From Algoriphagus mannitolivorans DSM 15301 (lineage in GTDB: Bacteria > Bacteroidota > Bacteroidia > Cytophagales > Cyclobacteriaceae): DNA of 64,000 nucleotides. This document shows positions 44,214 to 53,512 of the stretch, one piece after another. A model generated the notes under the pieces. That model worked only from the letters and a program-made list of their open reading frames with translations, ran no database searches and was not told the DNA's origin. The stretch's first letter is position 1, and every line of letters starts with the position of its first letter. A program made the position numbers and the translations under genes. The DNA is taken from positions 124,001-188,000 of the forward strand of contig NZ_AUBV01000008.1 in NCBI RefSeq assembly GCF_000429425.1, written 5' to 3'.

Positions 44214-44242
44214 TAAAAACAACCCCGGAATGACCTCCGGGG
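44214..44242 (-). terminator. Hairpin between sucA and sucB
   Basis: CCCCGGA pairs with TCCGGGG over a 6-base loop, followed on the minus strand by TTGTTTTT. It lies within the 98-bp sucA-sucB gap, so it would end part of the transcripts and lower sucB relative to sucA. Confidence 0.7.
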
Positions 44243-44251
44243 TAGATTATG

Positions 44252-47047
44252 TTATTTTAGCTTCAACGCCTGAGATACTATATACTTTTGTTCTTCCACA
44301 TGGACTTTGTTGTATCCTGTCGCCGGAGAAGCACTTGGTTTTCTAGCGATGACACTCATCGGAATATCCTTGTACAACAATCTCAAAAGATAATTCCAAT
44401 ATCCCATGTTTTCAGGCTCTTCCTGAACCCAAACCACTTCAGCACCTTTGTAGGCCTTCAAAGCTTCCAACATTTGATTTTTTGGAAGTGGGTGCAATTG
44501 CTCCACACGGATAATGGCAACATTCTTGATTTTTTCCTTCTCCCGTGCTTCCTCCAAATCATAATAAACCTTTCCTGTACATAGAATCACACGCTTCACG
44601 TCCTTAGGATTGACTGTAGTGTCTGGAAGGACCTCACGGAAATGACCACTTGTGAATTCAGACAACGGGGACACTACCTTTGGATGTCTCAGTAGAGACT
44701 TTGGTGACATTACCACACATGGCTTGCGGAATTCCCAAGTCAACTGTCTTCTCAATAAATGGAAGAAGTTGGAAGGCTCAGTAATGTTGGCCACGACCAT
44801 ATTATATTCTGCAGAAAGCTGAAGGAATCGTTCAGGACGCGCATTGGAGTGTTCAGGACCCTGACCTTCGTACCCATGAGGCAAAAGCATCACGATACCG
44901 TTCATTTTTTGCCACTTGGATTCTCCAGAGGAGATAAACTGGTCAATCATCGTTTGAGCACCGTTGGCAAAGTCCCCGAATTGACCTTCCCAAATAGTCA
45001 GAGAATTCGGATTTGCCATGCCATATCCATATTCAAAGCCCAAAACGGCGTATTCTGATAGAAGAGAATTGTAGATATAGAAAGGCCCCTTTCTCTCTTT
45101 CATCTCTTTTAGAGAATTGTATGGCTGGTTGGTATTTGCGTCATGAATTACTGCATGACGGTGAGAGAATGTACCCCTTTGAACGTCCTGCCCGGTGATT
45201 CTGACTGTCTTACCTTCCAAAAGTAAGGATCCATAGGCCAAAAGTTCAGCAGCAGCCCAGTTTAGTTCTTTGGATTCAAAGAACATATCTTTTCTCTGCT
45301 TCATCTGTACCTCGATCTGCTTGATTGGCTTGAAGCCTTTTGGAATAGTCGTCAGTGCTTCAGCGACTTTACCGATATATTCAGCAGAAATGCCCGTTTC
45401 AGGAGATTTTTCGAAATCTTCAGGCTTGGATCTTCTCAGACTTCCCCATTCTCTTTCAAACTTGGTCGCTTGATAAGGAAGAGGTTTTTCTTTGACCATA
45501 TTTAAGCGATCCTGAAGTAATTGACGGAACTCTTCATCCATCTGAGCCGCAATTTTGGCATCAATATCACCTCTTTCTGTCAGCCTTTTCACATAGATCT
45601 CTCTAGGATTTGGGTGTTTGGAAATGATATTATAAAGTTCAGGTTGGGTGAATTTTGGTTCATCGGATTCGTTATGGCCATGTCTTCTGTAGCAGACCAT
45701 ATCGACGAAGATATCCTTGCTGAATTTCTGACGGAATTCCGCAGCTAACTTGGCAGCAAAGACCACTGCTTCGGCATTATCACCATTGACGTGGATGACA
45801 GGAGCATCGATGATTTTAGCGACATCGGTACAATAGATGGATGATCTTGCATCGTCAAAGTCCGTGGTGAAGCCCACTTGATTGTTGATCACAAAATGAA
45901 TCGTACCACCGGTGTTATAGCCTTTTAGGCTAGCCATTTGGGTCACTTCATACACGATCCCCTGTCCTGCCACAGCAGCATCCCCATGTATCAAGATAGG
46001 AAGTGCTTTGGTGGCATCACCTTTATGTTCATGATCGATTTTTGCTCTTATAAATCCTTCTACTACTGGATTTACAGCTTCGAGGTGGGAAGGGTTTGGA
46101 GCCAACTTCAAATGAACCTTCTTATCCTCAGGGGTCACGATATCCGAAGAATAGCCCATGTGATACTTCACATCACCATCTCCCATAGTGAGATCTGGCT
46201 TCGCTGTCCCTTCAAATTCAGAGAAGATCTGCTCATAGGTCTTGCCCATGATGTTCGCCAAAACGTTAAGCCTACCGCGGTGAGCCATACCGATCATGAC
46301 TTCTTCCACTCCATGAACCGCTGCAGTATTGATTACTGCATCCAAAAATGGAATGGTACTTTCACCACCCTCCAGAGAAAATCTCTTTTGGCCGAGGTAC
46401 TTGGTGTGTAAAAAGTTTTCAAAAACAACAGCTTGGTTGAGTTTGAATAGAATTCTTTTCTTTTCCTCTGTGGATGGGTTGAATGCCAAAGCTTCTTTTT
46501 CAACTTTAGTCTTAAACCAATCCAACATCTCCGGATCCCGGATGTAGAGGTATTCAAAGCCCATTGGGCCTTCATAAATCGTTTTAAGGGCAGAGATGAT
46601 ATCTGCCAATTTTGCATCTCCAATGCCGATTTCATTTCCGGCCTGGAATACTGTATTCATGTCCTCATCGCCCAAACCAAAGTCATGAGGATCGATGAGA
46701 GCCTTACGGTCTCTTCTTTCTCGTACCGGGTTGGTCTTGGATCTCAAATGCGCTCTGGAACGGTGGGCATGGATTAAAGCTCTAACTTTAATCTCTTTCG
46801 GCAATTGCTCCATGTCCATGATGGTACCTGGTGTGGCCAGAGCTCCATTTTTCGGGAGAGGTTTAGCCGCAGGTGATGGCGTGCCATTTCCATTTTCCTC
46901 TTGGCCATAATTGGCAAGCGCAAAATCAAAGCCGTCAAAAAACTCTTTCCAACTCGGGTCTATTGAGGCAGGATCACTTTTGTAAGTAGCGTAAAGCTCG
47001 TCGATATAGGTGACGTGTGCATTCGCGATATAGGAGAATTTGTCCAT
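44252..47047 (-). CDS. sucA: 2-oxoglutarate dehydrogenase E1
   Basis: 931 residues. An N-terminal E2-binding segment (YIDELYATYKSDPASIDPSWKEFF) is followed by the thiamine diphosphate domain (GMAHRGRLNVLANIMGK, LKLAPNPSHLEAVNPVVEG, HGDAAVAGQG) and the second half with RGTFSHRHAV and MLLPHGYEGQGPEHSNAR. It decarboxylates 2-oxoglutarate in the TCA cycle. ATG 47047 matches the family N-terminus; the frame extends upstream only to a TTG. A -7 element with an overlapping palindrome lies 70 bp upstream. Confidence 0.96.
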   Translation of the reverse strand: MDKFSYIANAHVTYIDELYATYKSDPASIDPSWKEFFDGFDFALANYGQEENGNGTPSPAAKPLPKNGALATPGTIMDMEQLPKEIKVRALIHAHRSRAHLRSKTNPVRERRDRKALIDPHDFGLGDEDMNTVFQAGNEIGIGDAKLADIISALKTIYEGPMGFEYLYIRDPEMLDWFKTKVEKEALAFNPSTEEKKRILFKLNQAVVFENFLHTKYLGQKRFSLEGGESTIPFLDAVINTAAVHGVEEVMIGMAHRGRLNVLANIMGKTYEQIFSEFEGTAKPDLTMGDGDVKYHMGYSSDIVTPEDKKVHLKLAPNPSHLEAVNPVVEGFIRAKIDHEHKGDATKALPILIHGDAAVAGQGIVYEVTQMASLKGYNTGGTIHFVINNQVGFTTDFDDARSSIYCTDVAKIIDAPVIHVNGDNAEAVVFAAKLAAEFRQKFSKDIFVDMVCYRRHGHNESDEPKFTQPELYNIISKHPNPREIYVKRLTERGDIDAKIAAQMDEEFRQLLQDRLNMVKEKPLPYQATKFEREWGSLRRSKPEDFEKSPETGISAEYIGKVAEALTTIPKGFKPIKQIEVQMKQRKDMFFESKELNWAAAELLAYGSLLLEGKTVRITGQDVQRGTFSHRHAVIHDANTNQPYNSLKEMKERKGPFYIYNSLLSEYAVLGFEYGYGMANPNSLTIWEGQFGDFANGAQTMIDQFISSGESKWQKMNGIVMLLPHGYEGQGPEHSNARPERFLQLSAEYNMVVANITEPSNFFHLLRRQLTWEFRKPCVVMSPKSLLRHPKVVSPLSEFTSGHFREVLPDTTVNPKDVKRVILCTGKVYYDLEEAREKEKIKNVAIIRVEQLHPLPKNQMLEALKAYKGAEVVWVQEEPENMGYWNYLLRLLYKDIPMSVIARKPSASPATGYNKVHVEEQKYIVSQALKLK

Positions 47048-47106
47048 GCTGTTAGTTTCAGAAGAGAACAAAGCTAAGGCCTATTTTTCATTTTAAAAAA
47101 CCGCTT

Positions 47107-47125
47107 ATTTGGCTAACCAAATATA
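47107..47125 (-). promoter_or_regulatory. sucA -7 element with overlapping palindrome
   Basis: TATATTTG (minus strand, 47125-47118) is a perfect -7 match. The inverted repeat ATTTGG-CTAA-CCAAAT (47107-47122) overlaps it and extends over the expected start of transcription. This layout suits a repressor site. No convincing -33 TTTG is seen. Confidence 0.5.
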
Positions 47126-47132
47126 TATAATG

Positions 47133-47166
47133 TAAAAAAAAAGCAGTGTCCTAAGGACACTGCTTT
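47133..47166 (-). terminator. Terminator of the SusC/SusD operon
   Basis: Perfect 12-bp stem (47140-47151 with 47155-47166), a three-base loop and a long T-run on the minus strand. It separates the operon from sucA. Confidence 0.9.
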
Positions 47167-47185
47167 AAAATTGGTTAAAATATTC

Positions 47186-48118
47186 TTAACGCAAAGCTGG
47201 CCAAGGCTTTCCGGTATTGGACTTCACAGCCACAGTACCAAATTCACCATAAGTATTCACCCATTCAAAGGTCAATACGGAAGCAGTTGCGCTCTTAACA
47301 GTCATAGAGTAGCTATCTCCATACTTATCAGTACCCGTCATGGTCAATCTACCGCAAGCATCATTGATTCTTACGTTACCGCTACCCCAAGTATCAGGAT
47401 AACAAGCCTGCCAAGAACCAAAGGTTCCGTCAGACACGGTGTATGAACCAGGAGCCGATGCAACAGCTGTCCAAGTCGTAGAGCCAGAGAAGGTTTTACC
47501 GCAGAATGTTTCCAAGTGATCAAACTGGTAGGTACCTGCAAGATCAGAAGGACAAATTACGCTGACAGGATACTGGAAAGGAGAAGCGTAGAATGGGGCA
47601 CCAGCAACGTTAGTAGTAACGTTATCAGAGCTAAATCTTCTACCAAATTTGTCATTCAGCACAAGTCTGAATTCAAATACGTCACCACCTTCGATTCCGG
47701 CAGCCGTCAAACCCACCGCAGAGATAGCCTCAGCAGCAGTTACTTCAAAAGAAGCTCTTAGGAATCTTGAATCATTGTTTGGTTTGAAATCTGATGCCTG
47801 CAATGTTTTCACAAGAACATCATTAGCAGGAGTGTACTGCAAACCAACACCCGGAATCAATCTTCTATGACGAACACGGATTTCTACAGTCTGAACTGTA
47901 GCTCCATCTTCTTTGTCAACCGCTTCCAAAGTCAAAGCAAATTTTGACCCGGGAAGGTTGAAGAAGTTGAAGGTTGTACTCGTTCTTGCAATTGTTCTCA
48001 AGTAAGCACCGTTGTCGAAAGTAGTATAAGGAACGTTTGGTTCGATAGTATCACGACAAGAGCTTAGAAAGATGAGAGCCATGGCGAACAAGCCGAAACT
48101 ATATTTTAGCATTTTCAT
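47186..48118 (-). CDS. Lipoprotein of the SusC/SusD operon (SusE/F position)
   Basis: 310 residues. Lipobox at Cys21 (LSSC). The mature part looks all-beta, with four later cysteines in spaced positions (ICPSDL, TFCGKT, QACYPD, NDACGRL). The C-terminal region (TYQFDHLETFCGKTF to GEFGTVAVKS) looks like one lipocalin-like or binding domain. I do not recognise the family. Its position as third gene after SusD, 17 bases downstream, suggests a surface lipoprotein aiding substrate binding. ATG 48118 avoids a longer reading that overlaps susD. Confidence 0.7.
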   Translation of the reverse strand: MKMLKYSFGLFAMALIFLSSCRDTIEPNVPYTTFDNGAYLRTIARTSTTFNFFNLPGSKFALTLEAVDKEDGATVQTVEIRVRHRRLIPGVGLQYTPANDVLVKTLQASDFKPNNDSRFLRASFEVTAAEAISAVGLTAAGIEGGDVFEFRLVLNDKFGRRFSSDNVTTNVAGAPFYASPFQYPVSVICPSDLAGTYQFDHLETFCGKTFSGSTTWTAVASAPGSYTVSDGTFGSWQACYPDTWGSGNVRINDACGRLTMTGTDKYGDSYSMTVKSATASVLTFEWVNTYGEFGTVAVKSNTGKPWPALR

Positions 48119-48135
48119 GTTTTCTAATTTTGTGG

Positions 48136-49812
48136 TTAATAAATCCAAGGTGATGCAGGATTATTATCCCAGAACACTTGTTGCGCAAGATTGCTCTTCT
48201 GACTAGCATTAAGGTTAGTCACAACATAGTTGTTTGGATACAAGAATGAACGGATAAACGGACCTGCATTTTCTTCCAAGGCTGGCTGCATTTTCGCAGG
48301 CTTACCAGTTCTTCTGTAAAGATTGAAAGCTTCCAAACCGTTACCATACAATGCCAACCAATATTCTGTCGCAATCACATTAAGCTTTGAATCCGCGTTA
48401 GCAGCTGCATCATATCTGTTTCCTACGAAAGAGATGTAATTTTCTACTGAACGGTTGAACTGATCATTTGGATCAAAAGCAGTAATCACAGAAGCCTCAG
48501 CACTAGTGAGAGAGAACAAACGCACATAAGTCATTTGCTTTCTGATACCAGACAACAAGTAATCCTTAGCATTTCCGGTTGTTCCAAGAGTAAGCGCAGC
48601 TTCAGCCAACATGAAGTCCACATAGGCAGCCAACATGATTGGATGTACACCAGCACCTCTTGCGCCCAAGCTTGGGTTGTTTACAGGAGACGCAGAGTTG
48701 TTGTCAAATCTACCTCCGGATGGATAAACACCATAAGCAGTTCTAGCCAACCCATCTGGTGGAATACCGTCTGGATCCAAGTGATCTCTTCCCCAATAAC
48801 CTCTGTTTCCAGCAGGATTACAGTATGGGAAGCCACCTACCAAATAGTGCGGAGGAGGGATTTGAGAGATACACTCTTGCTCGTCCACGTTGGTGGTGTT
48901 GGTCAATCTCTGACGATACATATAGTAACGTACTCTCGGATCATCAAACCCTTTTTCTACAGTCAAATGATGCATAAAGAAAGTCGACTGATAATCTCCA
49001 CCACCTGATGTATACTGACCAGCAAACTTAGGATGTCTGGAATCCGGATCGGCAGCAGTAGTTCCGAAAGTGAAAACAAAGTCATCACTAGCAGCTAGCG
49101 TAGCACCAGTTTTAAGCATGTTATTTTCAGCAATCAAAGCATTGATACCAGATCTAGAACCTGCCGGATCGATCAATCTTCTGGTAAGAAAATATCTCAA
49201 TTTCAGCGTGTTCACCAATCTTACCCACTTCGTATAATTTCTGTTATAGAAATAATCGTTTGGAGTACCTGCAGTATTGGCAGTAAAATGAGCTTTTGCT
49301 TCATCCAAAAGGGTAGCAGCCGCAGTATAAATAGCTGCATCATCGTCAACTTTAGGATTGAAGTTGGCCGCATCCAAAGCTTCTGAATAAGGTACATCAC
49401 CAAAGGTATCTACCAAATCAAACAAAACCATGGCTTTGATTGTCTTAGCAATCCCCAAGTGCCTCTGCAAGTTTGCAGTGGTAGCAAGAGGAGTCAAGAA
49501 ATCAATATCAGCCAAGATACCTGCATAGGCTGTGGACCAAGTACCATTGGTAGCTGGAGCAGTATATGCTAATTCATACAAGGCAGAACCTTGATTGATC
49601 TGACGAGTAAGTCTCGCACCTCTATCGGCAATACCATACCACATTCCCTGATAGCCCAGCTGAATACTGTTCAGCAAGAAATCAGGAGAAGCAGTTTGAG
49701 CATTCACCGCATTTGGGTTTTCCAGCAACTCATCTAACTTTTCTTCACAAGACGTGGCGAATAGCATCGTAGATGCCAAAGTCACGCTATATATAAATCT
49801 TTTCATTGTCAT
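48136..49812 (-). CDS. SusD/RagB-like outer-membrane lipoprotein
   Basis: 558 residues. Lipobox at Cys22 (ATSC). SusD-like_2 architecture with helical repeats: LENPNAVNAQTASPDFLLNSIQ, TIKAMVLFDLVDTFGDVPYSEAL, DEAKAHF, WVRLVNTLKLRYFLTRR and YWLALYGNGLEAFNLYRRTGKP. SusD proteins cap a SusC transporter and bind its substrate at the cell surface. It starts 14 bases after the SusC stop. An ATG two codons in (49806) is equally good. Confidence 0.9.
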   Translation of the reverse strand: MTMKRFIYSVTLASTMLFATSCEEKLDELLENPNAVNAQTASPDFLLNSIQLGYQGMWYGIADRGARLTRQINQGSALYELAYTAPATNGTWSTAYAGILADIDFLTPLATTANLQRHLGIAKTIKAMVLFDLVDTFGDVPYSEALDAANFNPKVDDDAAIYTAAATLLDEAKAHFTANTAGTPNDYFYNRNYTKWVRLVNTLKLRYFLTRRLIDPAGSRSGINALIAENNMLKTGATLAASDDFVFTFGTTAADPDSRHPKFAGQYTSGGGDYQSTFFMHHLTVEKGFDDPRVRYYMYRQRLTNTTNVDEQECISQIPPPHYLVGGFPYCNPAGNRGYWGRDHLDPDGIPPDGLARTAYGVYPSGGRFDNNSASPVNNPSLGARGAGVHPIMLAAYVDFMLAEAALTLGTTGNAKDYLLSGIRKQMTYVRLFSLTSAEASVITAFDPNDQFNRSVENYISFVGNRYDAAANADSKLNVIATEYWLALYGNGLEAFNLYRRTGKPAKMQPALEENAGPFIRSFLYPNNYVVTNLNASQKSNLAQQVFWDNNPASPWIY

Positions 49813-49825
49813 TTCTAGTTTAGGG

Positions 49826-52800
49826 TTAGAAAGTAAGAGTTAACGTTCCACCCAATCTTCTTGAGCTAGGACCAGTCACGAAGTCAAATCCAAGACCGTT
49901 ACCTACACCTGTACCCAACACGTCCACATCATAGTTCATGTTTGGTGGGAAGTTAACTGCCAAGAACCACAAGTTGGTACCGCTAAGTGCAAAAGAAGCT
50001 CTCTTGAAAGGAGTCTTTGCCATGAGCGTATTTGGCAACTGATAGGACAAGGAAACCTCACGAAGTCTCCACATGGATCCATCGAATACGTTTGGCTCAT
50101 CTGTGGCTCCCTGATAACCAGAGAAGAAGTAGTCAGAAGCAGAAATCTGATAGTCGTTAGGGATATAGTTCGGAGAACCATCAGCCTTCACTCCATCTTG
50201 TCTCACACCTGGCATGATAAAGGTCAACTCTCTATCAGCAACTGGATCTTTGGTCACCCCTCTTGCAAGTGTAGCCGTTACCGTATTTGAGAATACTGCG
50301 CCTTTGTGTCTGTACTCCATCATCACGTTCAAAGAGAATCCTTTGAAAGTAAAGTTGTTAATCCAAGAACCAGTCCACTGTGGGTTAGGATCACCAAGTT
50401 CAACTAGGTCAGCAGCAGCTTTGTGCACACCGTTTCCTAGAATGATTGGCTGTCCTGATTCTGGATCTCTATCAAAACCAATACCTTTGATAATGTTGAA
50501 CGGTCTGCCTGGAATCGCGAAGTTACCTAGGGTAGTGAAACCAGCCACAACGATTTCTTCCAATCCACCGCCAAGCTCGATAACCTCAGTTCTATACTTA
50601 GACCAGTTAAGAGTAGAATTCCACTCAAAACCAGAGGCAGTAGAAACTGGAGTCACAGTAGCCTGGAGTTCAGCACCACGAGTTCTGATTTTACCAATGT
50701 TGGTTGTAGTAGAGGTAAATCCTGTAGATGGGTCAATTGGAGCACTGGTGATCAAGTCTCTTGTATTTTTTTCGTACAAGGAAAGATCGAATTTCAACTT
50801 GTTATTGAACATTACAGCTTCCACACCGAATTCCAATTCTCCGTGAAGCTCTGGTCTCAAGTTCGGATTACCAAGTACGTTGGATACGGAGTGAGTCTGA
50901 GTTACACCGCCTCTGTCGAAAGCTCTTGCACTTTGTGCCAAAACGTTTCTAGTTCTGTAAGGGGAAGGATAACCAGCTGAAGTACCGTAACCTAATCTCA
51001 GTTTCAGGTCATTGACAGTGGAAGAGTTCCAATCAAATGCGGTAGAAGGAATGAAAGAGATAGATGCTCCTGGGTAAAGAATGCTTCTGTTTTCAGCTTC
51101 TACGGTGGAAGTCCAGTCATTTCTTGCAGAAAGGTTCAAGAACAAATAATCTGCATAATCCAAAGTCACGTTTGCATACACCCCATATCTTCTTTCCTCT
51201 GATCCGAAGTTCATAGTGCCTCCAGAATAAGCATCATTGGAAGAAGAGTTGGAGAAGTTGGAGTGACGGAAAAGACCAAAGGCAAGCTGTCCTTGAGAAG
51301 CGACACCGTTTTGGTCGTACACATCATATCGGGAGTTACCACCCAACAACGCGCTCATTCCGAATTTCTCAGAGAATTCTTTCTTCCAGTTCAAGATAAT
51401 ATCCTGGTTCCAAATGGTGTTTTGGATATTAATCGTTCTATAATAACCAGTTTGAGTAGCCAAAGAAGAAGAAGGTCCCCCTTTGTTGTATCTCAATTCC
51501 TGCATTTCGAAGTAGGTATCCAGACCCAATCGATAGGTGATTGAGAAATTGTCATTGATATCGTAGTTCAAGGAAGTAGAATTAAAGAAACGCTTCACGT
51601 CAGAAGAGTTCACATAATTTTTAACCAACCAATTAGGGTTAACAATATCATTACCACCTCTATAGTAAACAGAACTCTTATCTACTGGGTTTTCCCAAGG
51701 CAGGCCTGCCAAATCAACAGATCTTGGCGTGTAAAGCACGTGAGCAAACACAGATGGAATACCACCGCTTGGTCCAGATCCGAATGAAGCGTTAACTGGA
51801 GGAGTGATCAAATCAGTGATTGCAAAAGTGAATGAAGAGTTGACAGACAACTTATCAGTCACAGCAGAGTTGATACCCAAACCGAAGTTATATTTCTTCA
51901 ATTCGTTGCCAGGAACGAAACCTTCGTCATCGGTGAAGCCAAAGCTAGCATTGAATCCTGTCTTGTCAGAACCACCGGAAATAGCCACAGAAGTATTGGA
52001 AACAATACCAGTTCTGAAGAAAATTTCAGATGGGTCAGCATAAGCCTTGTATTCATACTGTACTGGAGTTCCTCCGATAATACCATCCACCCAGAACTGA
52101 GGGAAAGCGTTTCTTACAGAAGCAACAGATGAAGTAGCATACGGATGGTTTACTGTTCTTCCTTCATCCATTCTAGGACCAAAGTTGGAGAAGAAGAATC
52201 CAGGAGCTTGCTGGAAACCGTTTCCGTAAATTTGACCATAAGTTGGTAGGGAAGCTGCAGTGTTGCTGAATACAGACTGATTAACAGTTACTTCAGCAGC
52301 TTTTCTTTTGGATGCACCGGATTTGGTAGTGATCAGGATTACCCCGTTTCTACCTTGGTCACCATAAAGAACTGTTGCGGAAAGACCCTTCAATACAGAC
52401 ATGCTCTCGATGTTGTTTGGATCAATATCCAAGAATCGAGAAGAGGTAGCAGCACCACCAGTTGTAAATCCGTTAGCATTGTTTGTGCTGGTGTTGAAAG
52501 GAACACCATCCACCACGAACAAAGGCTGGTTAGAACCGGTAGCAGAAGAATAACCTCTGATTACCATGTTAGTACCGGAACCTGACATACCGTTGGTTGA
52601 AGTAATGTTCACACCTGGAACTTTTCCTTGCAACACCCGGGCGACGTCAGCTTCTGGACGGTTCTCCAATTGCTCGTTACCCACTGAAGTTACGGCGTAA
52701 CCCAGTGCTTTTTTCTCTCTTTCAATACCGATCGCAGTTACAACAACTTCATTCAGTTGTGCTGCGTCAGTCTTAAGAGTGACATTGATCACGGTTCGGT

Positions 52801-53065
52801 TGCCAATTACTTCTTCGGAGGACTTCAATCCCACAAAAGAATAAATCAGAACATTTGATCCCGCAGGTACATTAATGGAATAATTACCATCCAAATCGGT
52901 GGTAGTACCCACTGTTGTACCCTTCACGAGAACAGTTGCTCCGGGCAACCCTAGACCGTCTTCCTCGGAAATTACCTTGCCGGTAATTACCCGTTGCTGC
53001 GCTGACACCTCATAACTGAGTGCCATGGTGAAAAGCGCAACAACAAAGAGTAAAGCTTTTCTCAT
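49826..53065 (-). CDS. SusC/RagA-family TonB-linked outer-membrane transporter
   Basis: 1079 residues. Signal peptide (YEVSAQQ), CarboxypepD-regulatory-like domain (ITGKVISEEDGLGLPGATVLVKG), linker with LNEVVVTAIG, plug domain (RPEADVARVLQGKVPGVNITS, VVDGVPFNTS, MSVLKGLSATVLYGDQGRNGVILITTK) and a 22-strand-type barrel ending GTLTLTF. It takes up substrate with its SusD partner, driven by TonB. The substrate is unknown, since no glycosidase, peptidase or sulfatase gene is adjacent. Confidence 0.94.
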   Translation of the reverse strand: MRKALLFVVALFTMALSYEVSAQQRVITGKVISEEDGLGLPGATVLVKGTTVGTTTDLDGNYSINVPAGSNVLIYSFVGLKSSEEVIGNRTVINVTLKTDAAQLNEVVVTAIGIEREKKALGYAVTSVGNEQLENRPEADVARVLQGKVPGVNITSTNGMSGSGTNMVIRGYSSATGSNQPLFVVDGVPFNTSTNNANGFTTGGAATSSRFLDIDPNNIESMSVLKGLSATVLYGDQGRNGVILITTKSGASKRKAAEVTVNQSVFSNTAASLPTYGQIYGNGFQQAPGFFFSNFGPRMDEGRTVNHPYATSSVASVRNAFPQFWVDGIIGGTPVQYEYKAYADPSEIFFRTGIVSNTSVAISGGSDKTGFNASFGFTDDEGFVPGNELKKYNFGLGINSAVTDKLSVNSSFTFAITDLITPPVNASFGSGPSGGIPSVFAHVLYTPRSVDLAGLPWENPVDKSSVYYRGGNDIVNPNWLVKNYVNSSDVKRFFNSTSLNYDINDNFSITYRLGLDTYFEMQELRYNKGGPSSSLATQTGYYRTINIQNTIWNQDIILNWKKEFSEKFGMSALLGGNSRYDVYDQNGVASQGQLAFGLFRHSNFSNSSSNDAYSGGTMNFGSEERRYGVYANVTLDYADYLFLNLSARNDWTSTVEAENRSILYPGASISFIPSTAFDWNSSTVNDLKLRLGYGTSAGYPSPYRTRNVLAQSARAFDRGGVTQTHSVSNVLGNPNLRPELHGELEFGVEAVMFNNKLKFDLSLYEKNTRDLITSAPIDPSTGFTSTTTNIGKIRTRGAELQATVTPVSTASGFEWNSTLNWSKYRTEVIELGGGLEEIVVAGFTTLGNFAIPGRPFNIIKGIGFDRDPESGQPIILGNGVHKAAADLVELGDPNPQWTGSWINNFTFKGFSLNVMMEYRHKGAVFSNTVTATLARGVTKDPVADRELTFIMPGVRQDGVKADGSPNYIPNDYQISASDYFFSGYQGATDEPNVFDGSMWRLREVSLSYQLPNTLMAKTPFKRASFALSGTNLWFLAVNFPPNMNYDVDVLGTGVGNGLGFDFVTGPSSRRLGGTLTLTF

Positions 53066-53178
53066 AAGGTATTTAGTTTAGTTGATTCGTAAAGAAAATT
53101 TATTCTGGCAAAATTTCAAAAGCGGTTAAAAATTCGTTTCAAAGGAGGAAAAAGCTGATAATTTGGTCGCACCCCCAT

Positions 53179-53190
53179 ATTGTTAACAAT
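53179..53190. promoter_or_regulatory. Palindrome ATTGTTAACAAT upstream of susC
   Basis: Perfect 12-bp palindrome about 115 bp before the susC ATG. Its half-site resembles that of the dyad at 53212. Confidence 0.4.
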
Positions 53191-53211
53191 AATTAACACC
53201 TTTCTTATGAA

Positions 53212-53227
53212 TTGCTAACATTAGCAA
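53212..53227. promoter_or_regulatory. Inverted repeat TTGCTAA-CA-TTAGCAA upstream of susC
   Basis: Perfect 7-bp arms with a 2-bp centre, about 150 bp before the susC ATG and 22 bp from the other dyad. Candidate regulator site. Confidence 0.4.
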
Positions 53228-53470
53228 AACAATATTTCGAAAATCACGAAAAAAGTGAAAAATAAATTTTTTCTATTTGGTGAAAAAAAACTTAAAAAGT
53301 TGCTTTAAATCCGAATTTTTGAGAATTTTTAGTATAAAAACACACCTTTTAGGTAAAAATCATAATAAAATTTTGAGAATCGATATTTTCTCAATTTGTA
53401 AAATAGAATTTTTGAAAAAAACCAAATATATGGTTCTTTTTTCGTAACAAATTCAGGAATTTTTTGTCAA

Positions 53471-53512
53471 AAATTGAAAAACCGGTTAAATTTTTAACCG
53501 GTTTTTCAATTT
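53471..53512. terminator. 20-bp-arm palindromic terminator after the outer-membrane protein gene
   Basis: Perfect inverted repeat of 20-bp arms with a two-base centre, and T-rich tracts on both strands, so it could work in both directions. On the minus strand it follows the gene at 53512 and touches its stop codon. Confidence 0.8.

Larger units (their letters stand above)
53066..53511. other. AT-rich leader region upstream of susC
   Basis: 446 bp without a gene, strongly AT-rich. It holds the two dyads listed separately, the terminator palindrome of the neighbouring gene at its far end, and presumably the susC promoter, for which I see no clean TAnnTTTG. The long spacing suggests regulation from a distance or a long mRNA leader. 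Confidence 0.6.

Noticed and set aside
44214..44242. Riboswitch in the sucA-sucB gap
   Set aside because: Only one simple hairpin with a T-run is seen, and no aptamer-like conserved structure.
47186..53065. Calling the SusC/SusD operon a polysaccharide utilisation locus
   Set aside because: No carbohydrate-active enzyme or regulator gene adjoins it, so the substrate cannot be named.
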